Source: Sinorhizobium garamanticum (GTDB lineage Bacteria; Pseudomonadota; Alphaproteobacteria; Rhizobiales; Rhizobiaceae). From it: a stretch of 64,000 nucleotides of DNA. The position numbers and the translations under genes were made by a program. Positions 16,806 through 25,467 of this stretch are shown piece by piece. Location of the stretch: the NCBI RefSeq assembly GCF_029892065.1, contig NZ_CP120373.1, positions 372,001 to 436,000 on the forward strand. Direction: 5' to 3'. Within the stretch, counting starts at the first letter, position 1. Each line of letters begins with the position of its first letter. Below the pieces are notes generated by a model, which searched no databases, was not told where the DNA came from, and saw nothing but the letters and a program-made list of their open reading frames with translations.

Positions 16806-18854
16806 TCAGAACAGGACGCCGTATCTCAGTGCATCGTAGATGCCCGCATGGATATTGCGGCTCGCCACCGCATCGCCGATCCGAAACAGGTCGAACGTCC
16901 CTTCGGGATTGTGCACGGCAAGCGGGTTTTCGCGACGGATGAGAGCCTTGTAGTCGACTGCGCCAAGGTTGCGGGACAGTGGCTTGAGCTCGAGATAGAG
17001 GTCGGCCATCGGCACCGTGCCATGCTCGACGACCACCTGCGCCACGCGACGCTCGATCAAAGCGGTTTCCGAAAAATCCGAACACAAGGTCGCAACCAGC
17101 GAATTGCCGTCGCGTCTTACCGATTTCAGCCGCGTGTTGATCGTAACCCGCACATTCTTCTCGGCGAAGATCTTTGCATAGGGAACGTGGTTCATGCCGC
17201 CGATCTCCGGCGCGAACATGCGCTCGGGCGAAACGATTTCAAGTTCGATGCCGGTTCTGGCTATCAGTTCGGCAGCGGTCATGCCGCTGTGTGCGCCGTT
17301 GTCGTCGAATAGAAGGACTGGCCCCTCGGGTTTGACCGCGCCGGCGATGATATCCCAGCTCGAAACGACCAGGTCGTCGCCTGCTTCAAGCGTGGGGTTC
17401 TGGGCGATGCCGCCGGTGGCGACGACGACGAGATCCGGCTCCCGTGCCAACACGTCCTCCACCCCGGCAAAGACATTGTAATGGATCGGGACGCCGAGCC
17501 GCTCGAGTTCGGAAAGCCGCCAGTCGACAATGCCGATCATTTCCTTGCGACGCGGGTTGCGTGCGGCAAGCAGGATCTGGCCGCCGGCTTCGCTGGTTGC
17601 CTCCAAAAGCTCGACCGAGTGACCACGCTCGGCGAGCACGCGCGCCGCCTCGAGGCCGGCGGGTCCCGCCCCGACGACAACCGCCCGCCGGCGGGGGCCG
17701 TGGCTTTTCGAGATGACGTGCGGCACGATCGCTTCGCGCCCGGTCGCCGCGTTGTGGATACAGAGCGCACCTCCGCCTTCATAGATGCGATCGAGACAGT
17801 AGGTCGCGCCGACGCAGGGCCGGATCTCGGCCTCTCGCCCCTCTTCGATCTTCCTGACGATATACGGATCGGCGATGTGGGCACGCGTCATGCCGACCAT
17901 ATCGAGCTTGCCCTCGGCGATCGCATGCCGCGCCGTCGCCACATCGGCGATGCGGGCGGCATGGAAGACCGGAAACTTTGTCGCTGCCCGGACTTCTCCG
18001 GCGAAGTCGAGATGCGGCGAGGCGGCCATGCCCTGGATCGGGATCACCTTGGTCAGCGGCGCATCGTGCTCGATATGGCCGCGAATGATGTTCAGGAAGT
18101 CGATCTTGCCGGAACCGGCGAGCCGCTTTGCAATCTCCACACCTTCTTCCTTCGAAAGGCCCTTATCCCAGTCCTCGTCAGCGACCATGCGCGTGCCGAC
18201 GATGAAATCCGGGCCAACTGCCTTGCGCACGGCGTCAACCACCAGATTCATGAAGCGCAGGCGATTGTCGAGCGAGCCGCCATATTCGTCGTCACGATGA
18301 TTGGTGGCTGGCGACCAGAAGCTGTCGATCAGATGGCCGTAGGCCTCGATTTCGATACCATCGAGACCGGCGGCCTGCATGCGGCTGGCGGCCGCCGCAT
18401 AGTCGCTCACGATCCGCTCGATGTCCCACTCCTCGATTTCCTTCGGAAAAGACCGGTGCGCCGGCTCGCGGACGGGAGAGGCGCTGAGCACCGGCAACCA
18501 GTCCCCCTTGTTCCAGCTCGTGCGGCGGCCGAGATGGGTCAACTGGATCATGACGGCGGTGCCGTGCTCATGACAGTCGTCGGCGATCTTCTTGAGCCAT
18601 GGCACGATTTCATCGGCGTAGGCGTAGAGATTGCCGAAGGCCGGTGGAGAGTCCTCGGAAACGATCGCCGAGCCGGCCGTCATCGTCAGCGCGATACCCC
18701 CCTTGGCCTTTTCCAGATGATAGAGCCGATAGCGGTCCTTCGGCATGCCGTCTTCCGAATAGGCCGGCTCATGGGCGGTCGACATGATCCGGTTTTTGAG
18801 AATCAGATGCTTGAGACGGTAGGGCTGAAGCAGAGGATCTTTCGAGAGGGTCAT
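16806..18854 (-). CDS. NADH:flavin oxidoreductase, N-methylproline demethylase-like
   Basis: 682 residues, TMADH/2,4-dienoyl-CoA reductase architecture: an FMN-binding TIM barrel (1-340), an Fe-S segment (345-370), and FAD/NAD-binding domains (388-682, with VVVGAGPAGLEAA near 392). The sequence around residue 347 (RPCVGATYCLD) resembles, from memory, rhizobial N-methylproline/stachydrine demethylases (StcD type). Only three of the four usual cluster cysteines are present: C347, C353 and C365; the CxxCxxC middle position is Ala350. It lies 27 bp downstream of mttB on the same strand, probably one operon. The likely reaction is oxidative removal of an N-methyl group, with substrate unproven. 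Confidence 0.85.
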   Translation of the reverse strand: MTLSKDPLLQPYRLKHLILKNRIMSTAHEPAYSEDGMPKDRYRLYHLEKAKGGIALTMTAGSAIVSEDSPPAFGNLYAYADEIVPWLKKIADDCHEHGTAVMIQLTHLGRRTSWNKGDWLPVLSASPVREPAHRSFPKEIEEWDIERIVSDYAAAASRMQAAGLDGIEIEAYGHLIDSFWSPATNHRDDEYGGSLDNRLRFMNLVVDAVRKAVGPDFIVGTRMVADEDWDKGLSKEEGVEIAKRLAGSGKIDFLNIIRGHIEHDAPLTKVIPIQGMAASPHLDFAGEVRAATKFPVFHAARIADVATARHAIAEGKLDMVGMTRAHIADPYIVRKIEEGREAEIRPCVGATYCLDRIYEGGGALCIHNAATGREAIVPHVISKSHGPRRRAVVVGAGPAGLEAARVLAERGHSVELLEATSEAGGQILLAARNPRRKEMIGIVDWRLSELERLGVPIHYNVFAGVEDVLAREPDLVVVATGGIAQNPTLEAGDDLVVSSWDIIAGAVKPEGPVLLFDDNGAHSGMTAAELIARTGIELEIVSPERMFAPEIGGMNHVPYAKIFAEKNVRVTINTRLKSVRRDGNSLVATLCSDFSETALIERRVAQVVVEHGTVPMADLYLELKPLSRNLGAVDYKALIRRENPLAVHNPEGTFDLFRIGDAVASRNIHAGIYDALRYGVLF

Positions 18855-18881
18855 CCAACGGTCCTTCGGGCCTTCGCGCTG

Positions 18882-20429
18882 TCAGTACCAAGCGTCGGGC
18901 ATGCTGTTCTTTCGTCTGGCGACATAGTCCACCAGAGCCTCGTCGATTGCTAGATCGAGAGGCGGCGCTTCATATTCGTCCAGCGTCTTTTTCCAGCTTC
19001 GGTTGGCGCGCACCGCCATGTCCGTCTCGCCCTGCTCGACCCACTTCTCGAACGGTTCGTTGTCGGAAAGCGCACTGTCCCAGAAAGCGGTCTGATAGTT
19101 GCGCATCGTGTGGTCGCAACCAAGGAAATGACTGCCGGGCCCCACTTGCAGGAACGCATCCATCGCAAGCGCGTTGTCGTCGACGACAACGCCGGCGAGA
19201 TAGGAATGGAGCGCCCCGCAGAAATCGGTGTCCATCACGAACTTCTCGTAGGACATGGCGAGCAGCCCATCGACGAATCCGGCCGAATGCAGGATGAAAT
19301 TGGCGCCGCAATGGACTGCGGACATCATCGACATGACGCCTTCCTGCATCGCCTGCGCATCCGGCCGCTTCGAATTGGAAAAGTTGCCGGCACAGCGCAG
19401 CGGCAAGCCCAGCCGGCGGGCGAGCTGACCGACAACCATGCTGCCGATCGCCGGTTCCGGCGTCCCGAAAGTGGGCGAGCCGGAGCGAAGCGACATCGAC
19501 GAAAGGAAGTTGCCGAAGATCACCGGCGCGCCCTTTCGTTCGAGTTGCGTCAGCGCACAGCCGGCGAGCGTTTCGGCATAGGACTGGGCGATGGCGCCGG
19601 CATTGGTGACGGGCCCCATGGCCCCGCCCAGGATGAACGGCACGATGACCGCCGCCTGATTGGCGCGCGCATAGGCGCGCAACGATTTCGTCATCGTCCC
19701 GTCCCAGACGAGCGGCGAATTGACGTTGACGTTGCCGAGGATGACGCAGTTCTTATCGACGAAATCGGTGCCGAAGAGAATGCGCGCCATTTCAATCGAA
19801 TCCTCGGCACGCTCCTCGGCCGTGATCGAGCCCATGAAAGCGCGGTCGGAGTATTTGATGTGGCTGTAGACCATATCGAAGTGGCGCTTGTTGACAGGCA
19901 CGTCGACCGGCTCGCAGATCGTTCCGCCGGAATGGTGCAGCCAAGGACTCGATTGGGCGAGCTTGATCAGGTTGCGGAAGTCCTCGATCGTGCCGTAGCG
20001 CCTGCCCTTGTCCAGATCCATGACGAAGGGAGAACCGTAGGCCGGGGAAAAGACGACGTTGCGGCCACCTATCTCGACGCTACGGGCGGGATTGCGGGCG
20101 TACTGGGTGAATTGCGCCGGCGCCGACCGAACGACCTCGTTCAGCATCCCGGGTTCAAAGGTGACGCGAACTCCGTCGATCTTGGCGCCGGCGCGCTTCC
20201 AGTGATCAAGTGCCACGGCATCGTCGCGAAACTCGATCCCGACTTCGGCAAGGATGCGATCCGCGGTCCGCTCGATGCGCTGCAGGCTTTCCTCGCCAAG
20301 AATATCGTAGGTCGGTATGTTGCGGACGATATAGGGAACGCCGAGATTGCCGCCCCCTTCCCGTCGCTGCGCTCTCGCGCCGCGTGTTCTGCGAGGCGCC
20401 CCAACCGTTGCTGCCGACGTCGATTCCAT
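18882..20429 (-). CDS. MttB-superfamily (non-pyrrolysine) methyltransferase
   Basis: 515 residues, full length for the trimethylamine methyltransferase (MttB) family. No in-frame amber codon is present, so it is a non-pyrrolysine member. Characterised members of that type transfer a methyl group from a quaternary amine (glycine betaine MtgB, proline betaine MtpB, carnitine MtcB) to a corrinoid protein. The N-terminal 25 residues are Arg-rich and probably disordered. GGGAGG stands five bases before ATG 20429. First gene of the putative operon with the N-methylproline-demethylase-like flavoenzyme; no corrinoid protein or reactivase is in the window. Confidence 0.88.
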   Translation of the reverse strand: MESTSAATVGAPRRTRGARAQRREGGGNLGVPYIVRNIPTYDILGEESLQRIERTADRILAEVGIEFRDDAVALDHWKRAGAKIDGVRVTFEPGMLNEVVRSAPAQFTQYARNPARSVEIGGRNVVFSPAYGSPFVMDLDKGRRYGTIEDFRNLIKLAQSSPWLHHSGGTICEPVDVPVNKRHFDMVYSHIKYSDRAFMGSITAEERAEDSIEMARILFGTDFVDKNCVILGNVNVNSPLVWDGTMTKSLRAYARANQAAVIVPFILGGAMGPVTNAGAIAQSYAETLAGCALTQLERKGAPVIFGNFLSSMSLRSGSPTFGTPEPAIGSMVVGQLARRLGLPLRCAGNFSNSKRPDAQAMQEGVMSMMSAVHCGANFILHSAGFVDGLLAMSYEKFVMDTDFCGALHSYLAGVVVDDNALAMDAFLQVGPGSHFLGCDHTMRNYQTAFWDSALSDNEPFEKWVEQGETDMAVRANRSWKKTLDEYEAPPLDLAIDEALVDYVARRKNSMPDAWY

Positions 20430-20439
20430 TGCAACCTCC

Positions 20440-20456
20440 CATCATTTTTGATGATG
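20440..20456. promoter_or_regulatory. Palindrome in the mttB-lysR divergent region
   Basis: CATCAT-TTTTG-ATGATG inverted repeat just upstream of the mttB ribosome binding site, within the 89-bp gap shared with the divergent lysR gene. It is a plausible binding site for that regulator, though the LysR T-N11-A pattern is not clear-cut. Confidence 0.4.
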
Positions 20457-20518
20457 CTAGTGACGATCGAGATCGTTGTAACGGTGGAAAAATTTGACGC
20501 ATGCTATAAGCTCCACTT

Positions 20519-21460
20519 ATGGAAAATCTGCGCCGCCTCCTTCCGTCCGCTGCCAGCCTCATCGTTTTCGAGGCGGCCGGCCGCCATCAGAACTTCACCC
20601 GTGCCGCTAACGAGCTCGGGATGACGCAAGCAGCCGTATCCTACGCTATCCGGGGTCTCGAAGACCAACTTGGCGTGCCGCTGTTTCACCGTGCGCACCG
20701 GGCAGTCGAATTGACGGAGGCCGGCGAGAAATTCCATGCGGACGTCTCGGTCGGCCTGTCGCGGATCCAGAAATCAGCCGAAGACATTCGCTCGAAGGGC
20801 CGCGAGACGAATGTTACCCTCGCGGCTTCGACCGCTTTCGCCTCGATGTGGATGCTTCCACGGCTGAACCGGCTGCGCGAAGACTTGCCGGAAATCGATC
20901 TTCGCATCCAGACCAGCGTGCGCGATCTCGACCTCGACGAAGAGCCGATCCCCCTCGGCATCCGTGGCGGTGATCCCAGTCACTGGCCACGCTATCATGC
21001 CGCTCTTCTGGCCGAGGAAGTGGTCAATGCCGTCGCGACGCCCGCCTATATCGAGGCGCACGGTCTGCCGGAGACGCCGGCTGACCTGTTGCGACACAAT
21101 CTCATCCATCTCGAGGAGCCCGTCCGACGGGCCTGCGACTGGACGGAGTGGTTCGCGAGTGCGGGCCTTTCCTATCCGGTCCAGGGACGACGGCTTGCGA
21201 TCAACGACTACGTGCTCGTGATCCAGGCGGTGCTTGCCGGCGAAGGGATCGCACTCGGCTGGAAGCACTTGATCGAGCGGCAGGTCCGCTCCGGTGCGCT
21301 TGTTCCGGTGGGCGGACACGTCTTGAAGACCGGACACGCATTCTACGTTGTCTGGCCGCGATCGCGCGAGCTCAACAGTCAGGCTCGGCGCATCAGGGAT
21401 TGGCTTTTGGATGAGGGATCGCGTGACCGTTCCGAAGCGACCAGAGCGCCGCGCGTTTAA
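20519..21460 (+). CDS. LysR-family regulator (GcvA-like), divergent from mttB
   Basis: 313 residues. The N-terminal winged helix-turn-helix (about 8-66) includes FTRAANELGMTQAAVSYAIR; the effector-binding domain (about 92-300) begins NVTLAASTAFASMWMLPRL, typical of the GcvA subgroup. LysR regulators usually control the divergent neighbour, here mttB and the flavoenzyme gene, in response to a pathway metabolite, possibly a betaine or its demethylation product (inference). ATG 20519 is in a short 89-bp intergenic region containing TATAAG 10 bp upstream. Confidence 0.92.
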   Translation: MENLRRLLPSAASLIVFEAAGRHQNFTRAANELGMTQAAVSYAIRGLEDQLGVPLFHRAHRAVELTEAGEKFHADVSVGLSRIQKSAEDIRSKGRETNVTLAASTAFASMWMLPRLNRLREDLPEIDLRIQTSVRDLDLDEEPIPLGIRGGDPSHWPRYHAALLAEEVVNAVATPAYIEAHGLPETPADLLRHNLIHLEEPVRRACDWTEWFASAGLSYPVQGRRLAINDYVLVIQAVLAGEGIALGWKHLIERQVRSGALVPVGGHVLKTGHAFYVVWPRSRELNSQARRIRDWLLDEGSRDRSEATRAPRV

Positions 21461-21495
21461 GTGAACGCGCAAAGGTCGCTCTAACACTTTGATCC

Positions 21496-21542
21496 TAGAG
21501 CATCTTATCCGCTTTCAATGCCATTGAAAGCGGGATGCTCTA
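21496..21542. repeat. Long imperfect hairpin after the LysR gene
   Basis: Outer arms AGAGCATC / GATGCTCT and inner arms CCGCTTTCAATG / CATTGAAAGCGG form one long hairpin directly downstream of the lysR stop. There is no T-run, so it is probably a palindromic repeat unit rather than a classic terminator. Confidence 0.75.
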
Positions 21543-21645
21543 CTGCATGTTGCCTTTAATCGTTGCCGATTAAAGGACAAAAACATGCAGCAATTCAAAG
21601 TGCTACAGCGTCCTTGCGCGTCTGATAAGACGCGCGGCGCTGTAG
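21543..21645. repeat. Two-hairpin palindromic repeat, copy 4 (complete)
   Basis: CTGCATGTTGCCTTTAATCG...CGATTAAAGGA...CATGCAG, linker CAATTCAAAGTG, then CTACAGCGTCCTTGCGCGTC...GACGCGCGGCGCTGTAG. Forward orientation; follows the preceding hairpin without a gap. Confidence 0.9.
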
Positions 21646-21664
21646 GAGCCGATGAAGGCAACCG

Positions 21665-23005
21665 TCAGCGGGATGCCGCGACATAGCGATCCGAAAGATA
21701 ACGCATCGTCGCAACGGCGTCCGCCGGCTTGCCGTAGAAATAGCCCTGCCCCATGCCGCAGCCGAGCGCCTTCAACTTCAGAGCTTCGGCGAAATCCTCG
21801 ATGCCTTCGGCGACGACCTCGAGCTCCAGTCCCTCGCACATCGAAACGATGGCCTTGATGATATGCTCCGATGCCCGATCGGCGGAGATGCGGGAAACGA
21901 AGGCGCGATCGATCTTCACCTTGTCGAAGGAAAAATCGCGCAAGCGGCCGAGGCTCGATTGCCCTGTGCCAAAATCGTCGAGCGACACGCGCACGCCCGC
22001 CGCTCGCAGTTCGGAAACGATCTTCTGCGCCACATCCGCATCCGCCATGACCGCTGTCTCGGTAATCTCGAGTTCCAGGCGACGGGGATCGAGCCCGACC
22101 TGGCTGATGATCGACAGCAGGCGCGAGCTGGTCGCCGGATCCATCAACTGTGCCGAGGACAGGTTGAAGGAAAGAAAGAGTTCCTTCGGCCAGGACAGCG
22201 CAGCCTGTGCCGCCTTGCGCAGCAACGTTTCCGCCAGCGACTCGATGAAACCGCGCTCTTCGGCAAGCGGCACGAAGATCGAGGGCGAGACGTAACCGAG
22301 ATCCGCATCGCACCATCTTGCCAGTGCTTCGAAGCCGACGACCGTATCGCTGCGAAGATCGACGATGGGCTGGAAATGCACATCGACCTGGTCGGCGATG
22401 ATCGCGTTGCGCAACGCCTGTTCGATCTGCGTGGCGCGCTTCATTTCCTGGGCGATCTCCTGCGAATAGACCGTGATCTGGCCACGCCCGCGCCGCTTCG
22501 ACCGATAAAGTGCGGTGTCGGCGCTCTTCAGCAGGTCTTCAAAGCTATCGCCCGCGAAGGGGTAGACCGCGAAGCCGAAGGAGGCAGAGAGCCGCACGTT
22601 GCGGTCGCCAAGATCGAAGGGAGCCGACAGCACTTCCTTCAGCACCCGACCCAGCTTTTCCGCGCCCTTGCGCTCAAAGATCAGCGGCAGGACGAAGGCA
22701 AACTCGTCGTCCGTGGTGCGCGTCACGGTCGCACCTTCCGGAACGCAGGCTTTCAGACGGTGCGCGACCTGGCGGAGGATCTGATCGCCGGCCTCCGGCC
22801 CGAACAGGTCGTTGATCGGCTTGAATCCATCGAGATTGGCAAGGCCAATGGTGAACGGCGCCGGGTCGCTCGCGCGTTCCGCGGCAAGTTCACAGACCGT
22901 TCGGCGCAAATGCCGGCCATTGCCCAAACCGGTCAGTTCATCAAGAAGCGTCATCGAGTGTGGCACCTCGATGACTTCATGACCCGCGACCTGCCTCCAC
23001 ATCAT
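21665..23005 (-). CDS. EAL c-di-GMP phosphodiesterase with degenerate GGDEF domain
   Basis: 446 residues. A GGDEF domain (about 18-180) carries TDDEF at residues 98-102 where GGDEF is expected, so diguanylate cyclase activity is unlikely. The EAL domain (about 195-440) is intact: EAL at 226-228, FNLSS, ELEITE, LDDFGTG, KIDR, AEGIE and GQGYFYGKP, so it should hydrolyse c-di-GMP. No membrane segment or sensory domain is present; the GGDEF remnant may bind GTP and tune the EAL domain. GGGAGC precedes ATG 23005 at good spacing. Confidence 0.92.
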   Translation of the reverse strand: MMWRQVAGHEVIEVPHSMTLLDELTGLGNGRHLRRTVCELAAERASDPAPFTIGLANLDGFKPINDLFGPEAGDQILRQVAHRLKACVPEGATVTRTTDDEFAFVLPLIFERKGAEKLGRVLKEVLSAPFDLGDRNVRLSASFGFAVYPFAGDSFEDLLKSADTALYRSKRRGRGQITVYSQEIAQEMKRATQIEQALRNAIIADQVDVHFQPIVDLRSDTVVGFEALARWCDADLGYVSPSIFVPLAEERGFIESLAETLLRKAAQAALSWPKELFLSFNLSSAQLMDPATSSRLLSIISQVGLDPRRLELEITETAVMADADVAQKIVSELRAAGVRVSLDDFGTGQSSLGRLRDFSFDKVKIDRAFVSRISADRASEHIIKAIVSMCEGLELEVVAEGIEDFAEALKLKALGCGMGQGYFYGKPADAVATMRYLSDRYVAASR

Positions 23006-23027
23006 AGCCGCAAGCTCCCGCCGCCGA

Positions 23028-23130
23028 CTACAGCGCCGCGCGTCCTATCAGACGCGCAAAGACGCTGTAGCACTTTGAATTGCTGCATGTTTTTATCCTT
23101 AAAACGGCTACGATTTAAGGAAACATGCAG
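23028..23130. repeat. Two-hairpin palindromic repeat, copy 5 (complete)
   Basis: CTACAGCGCCGCGCGTCC...GACGCGC...GACGCTGTAG, linker CACTTTGAATTG, then CTGCATG...ATCCTTAAAACG / CGATTTAAGGAAACATGCAG. Reverse orientation, 23 bp before the EAL gene start, so it lies in that gene's 5' region. Confidence 0.9.
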
Positions 23131-23370
23131 TAGCGCAAGCATTGCGAAACAGCCGTGACGCGGCGGCTCTCGCCGGTGGAGACGGTTCTCTCGCATCGGG
23201 GGAGCTAGGGGCTGGGCGGCTGGACGAAGCGCATACATTGCTGCGAGGCTCTACACTTTCTGGCAGTTCAACGCAGACGATGACAATCGGGAGTTAACAA
23301 TCCCATAGCGGCTCGCTATCAAATCTACCGCCAGCCTCCCCAATTCTAGTGAATTGACAAGAATCAAGCG
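23131..23370. other. Intergenic region, no gene seen
   Basis: 240 bp between repeat copy 5 and the stop of the PAS-receiver gene, both leftward. It should carry the EAL gene promoter. No RNA gene, clear terminator or other repeat was recognised. Confidence 0.45.
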
Positions 23371-25095
23371 TTAGCCGGCTGCACGCATGTTCCCCACCGG
23401 CATGTATTTTCTGAGCACTGCCTCGATCATGTCCGGGCTGACCGGCTTCATGATGTGGTCATCCATTCCAGACGCTTCGCATTGCCTAAGGTCGATGTCG
23501 AGCGCCTGCGCCGTCACCGCGATGATCGGTGTCCGCCGCCCCGTCCCTTTTTCGGCGTCACGGATAGCGACTGCGGCGTCGAAGCCATTCATGATCGGCA
23601 TCGATATGTCCATGAGGACCAGGGCCGGCTGAAGTTCGTGCCAGAGCTCCACTGCCTCCTTGCCATTCGCGGCGATCCTGTGCGAAACCCCGAGCCCCTC
23701 CAGTATCTGGGCGAAGACGAACTGATTGATCTGATTGTCCTCGGCGACCAGCACCTCGATATCTGGCACATGCGTTTCAGGCGCTGCGTCGCCCTCGAAG
23801 GAGATCCCCCAGTCCGCCTGCGAAAGCGACGACCGCGGCTGCGGACGCTCGGCGCAAACGCGAAAGATCCCCGCAAGTAGGTTGCCGGCATCGATATCGG
23901 CGGAGACCTTGAGGGTGGGGCTCGCATGCCAGCCGGCCAGGACCCGCTCGACGTCCGGGAATGCACCGTCGAGCACCAGGATATCGAGCTTTACCCCGGA
24001 ATTTTCGGCAGCGGATGCGAACGCCTCGAGCTCGTTGATGTTGCGCACGGCACAGGCGTCGAGGCCGGAACCGCGCAGACGAGCCACAAGCCGTTCCTCC
24101 GCGTCTCGATCGCCTGTCGCAAGCAGCACGCGCAGTCCGCGCGCTGGCAAGGTCTCGATCATCGATCCCGCCTCGACCAACTGCTGAACATTCAACGCAC
24201 GGAAGGGATCGTAGAAATTCTGGGCCGGCGCAAAGATGCTGTAGTCGAGGATCTGAAGGCCGCTGCTGCCCGTGTTGTCGCTCGTACCGTGATACCAGGC
24301 CGCGATATCGGTGACGTCGTTCATGCAGGTCACCACAAAATGACGGCCAGGCATGCCGATGCGATATTTGCGGGTGACCACCCAGAGATCGCTGCCGTCG
24401 GCGCGAACGATGTGTTCCGCCTCCGAGTGTGGCTTGCCGGTTTCGAGCACCGATCGATCCGACTGTTCGAACCGCTCCGCCAGTTCGGCATCGACAAGGT
24501 CCCACGCGGAGCGCCCGAGAATCGCCTCCTGAGAAAGCTCATGGATCGTGCAGAACGCCTTGTTGACGGCGATGTAGTTGAGGTTTCGATCTTTGACGCA
24601 GATCGGATTGGGCTGCGCGTCGAGGATTTCTTCCGTCAATTCCACGCGTTCGAGGTCGGTCTGAAGCTGTTCATCGCGCTTTTTCTGTTCTGAAACATCA
24701 GTGACGCACAACATGCCGATACCGCTCGACAGCCGGCGCTTGCGCAATGAGACCCAGCGTGTGCGGCCGGCCCGCTCGACACTCTCGTAGCGCTCGCGCC
24801 AATGAAGCGCCATGTGTTCGGCGATCCAGTCTTCCCTGTTCGCTCGGCGGCGGCTGTTTTCGGGCAAAGTCCCGGGACGCACACCGGTATCGTAGACGGC
24901 ACCCAGGAAGTCGCGGAGCCGAGTGCCGGGCGTCAACAGGCGGGCAGGAACCGGAAAGAACTGCAGGATCGAGGGGCTGGCGAACAGGATCGTATCGTCT
25001 CGACCGCAGACGAGCAAAGCGAGGCCAAGCGCGTCGCAACTCGACTCGAGAATGATCCTGTTGATGTCTGCGCCGCCCGACGCCACATCGCTCAT
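23371..25095 (-). CDS. PAS-PAS-receiver protein without kinase core
   Basis: 574 residues from ATG 25095 (MSDVASGG), preceded by GAGGA. Two PAS domains (about 15-140 and 155-265, the second with NPICVKDRNLNYIAVNKAF) are followed by a degenerate receiver-like domain (about 320-420, keeping ILVLDG). A canonical C-terminal receiver follows (about 440-560), with acidic pair in VAEDNQ, phospho-Asp in LMDISMP, and lysine in MKPVS. No HisKA, H-box or HATPase motif (N/G1/G2) is visible, so it is not a self-contained hybrid kinase. It probably receives phosphate from another kinase and signals through protein contacts. It lies divergent from mutL. Confidence 0.85.
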   Translation of the reverse strand: MSDVASGGADINRIILESSCDALGLALLVCGRDDTILFASPSILQFFPVPARLLTPGTRLRDFLGAVYDTGVRPGTLPENSRRRANREDWIAEHMALHWRERYESVERAGRTRWVSLRKRRLSSGIGMLCVTDVSEQKKRDEQLQTDLERVELTEEILDAQPNPICVKDRNLNYIAVNKAFCTIHELSQEAILGRSAWDLVDAELAERFEQSDRSVLETGKPHSEAEHIVRADGSDLWVVTRKYRIGMPGRHFVVTCMNDVTDIAAWYHGTSDNTGSSGLQILDYSIFAPAQNFYDPFRALNVQQLVEAGSMIETLPARGLRVLLATGDRDAEERLVARLRGSGLDACAVRNINELEAFASAAENSGVKLDILVLDGAFPDVERVLAGWHASPTLKVSADIDAGNLLAGIFRVCAERPQPRSSLSQADWGISFEGDAAPETHVPDIEVLVAEDNQINQFVFAQILEGLGVSHRIAANGKEAVELWHELQPALVLMDISMPIMNGFDAAVAIRDAEKGTGRRTPIIAVTAQALDIDLRQCEASGMDDHIMKPVSPDMIEAVLRKYMPVGNMRAAG

Positions 25096-25467
25096 CACGC
25101 TGTCCTCATTTCGCCGTCTGCATTTCCTTGAACCGGATGCAGCAATCTTAAGTTTCACAGCGGCCCTTGCGTGTCTGAAAAGACCCGCGGCGCCGGCGCG
25201 GCGGTTTCATTCCGGGACATGCTGGCTGGCCTCGGAAGGCCTCTCTTCGGGCGGAATGCGTGACGGCGTCCAGCAACGCCGCAGAGCTCCAAAGACAAAA
25301 CCCGTGCTCATTCAGGTTGTTGTGGAAAATCGCAGCAGAACGTTAAGGGGGAATTAAATCACGGTCTCATTTTTCCGGGGGCCCATCGCCGCAGGACCGC
25401 TTTCTCCGTGGCAGATCAACCGCAGACACCCCCTTTCCCTCGCGCGGCGAATCCGGGAAAATGAGTC
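25096..25467. other. Divergent intergenic region between PAS-receiver gene and mutL
   Basis: 372 bp that must hold promoters for both divergent genes. A decayed repeat hairpin lies at 25156-25195 (listed separately). No gene or RNA is recognised. Confidence 0.45.
25156..25195. repeat. Single-hairpin repeat copy 6 (degenerate)
   Basis: CACAGCGGCCCTTGCGTGTCTGAAAAGACCCGCGGCGCCG corresponds to the second hairpin of the repeat family with several mismatches; the CTGCATG hairpin is missing. Confidence 0.65.

Noticed and set aside
17481..18953. 490-codon open frame on the + strand
   Set aside because: Antisense to the flavoenzyme gene and mttB; no recognisable domain and no ribosome binding site.
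18882..20429. Pyrrolysine-containing trimethylamine methyltransferase
   Set aside because: The gene reads through 515 codons without an in-frame amber codon, so it is a non-pyrrolysine family member. No pylT or pylS is in the window.
20430..20518. Cobalamin riboswitch upstream of mttB
   Set aside because: The gap is 89 bp and is shared with the divergent lysR gene, too short for the B12 element, and no B12-box-like sequence was seen.
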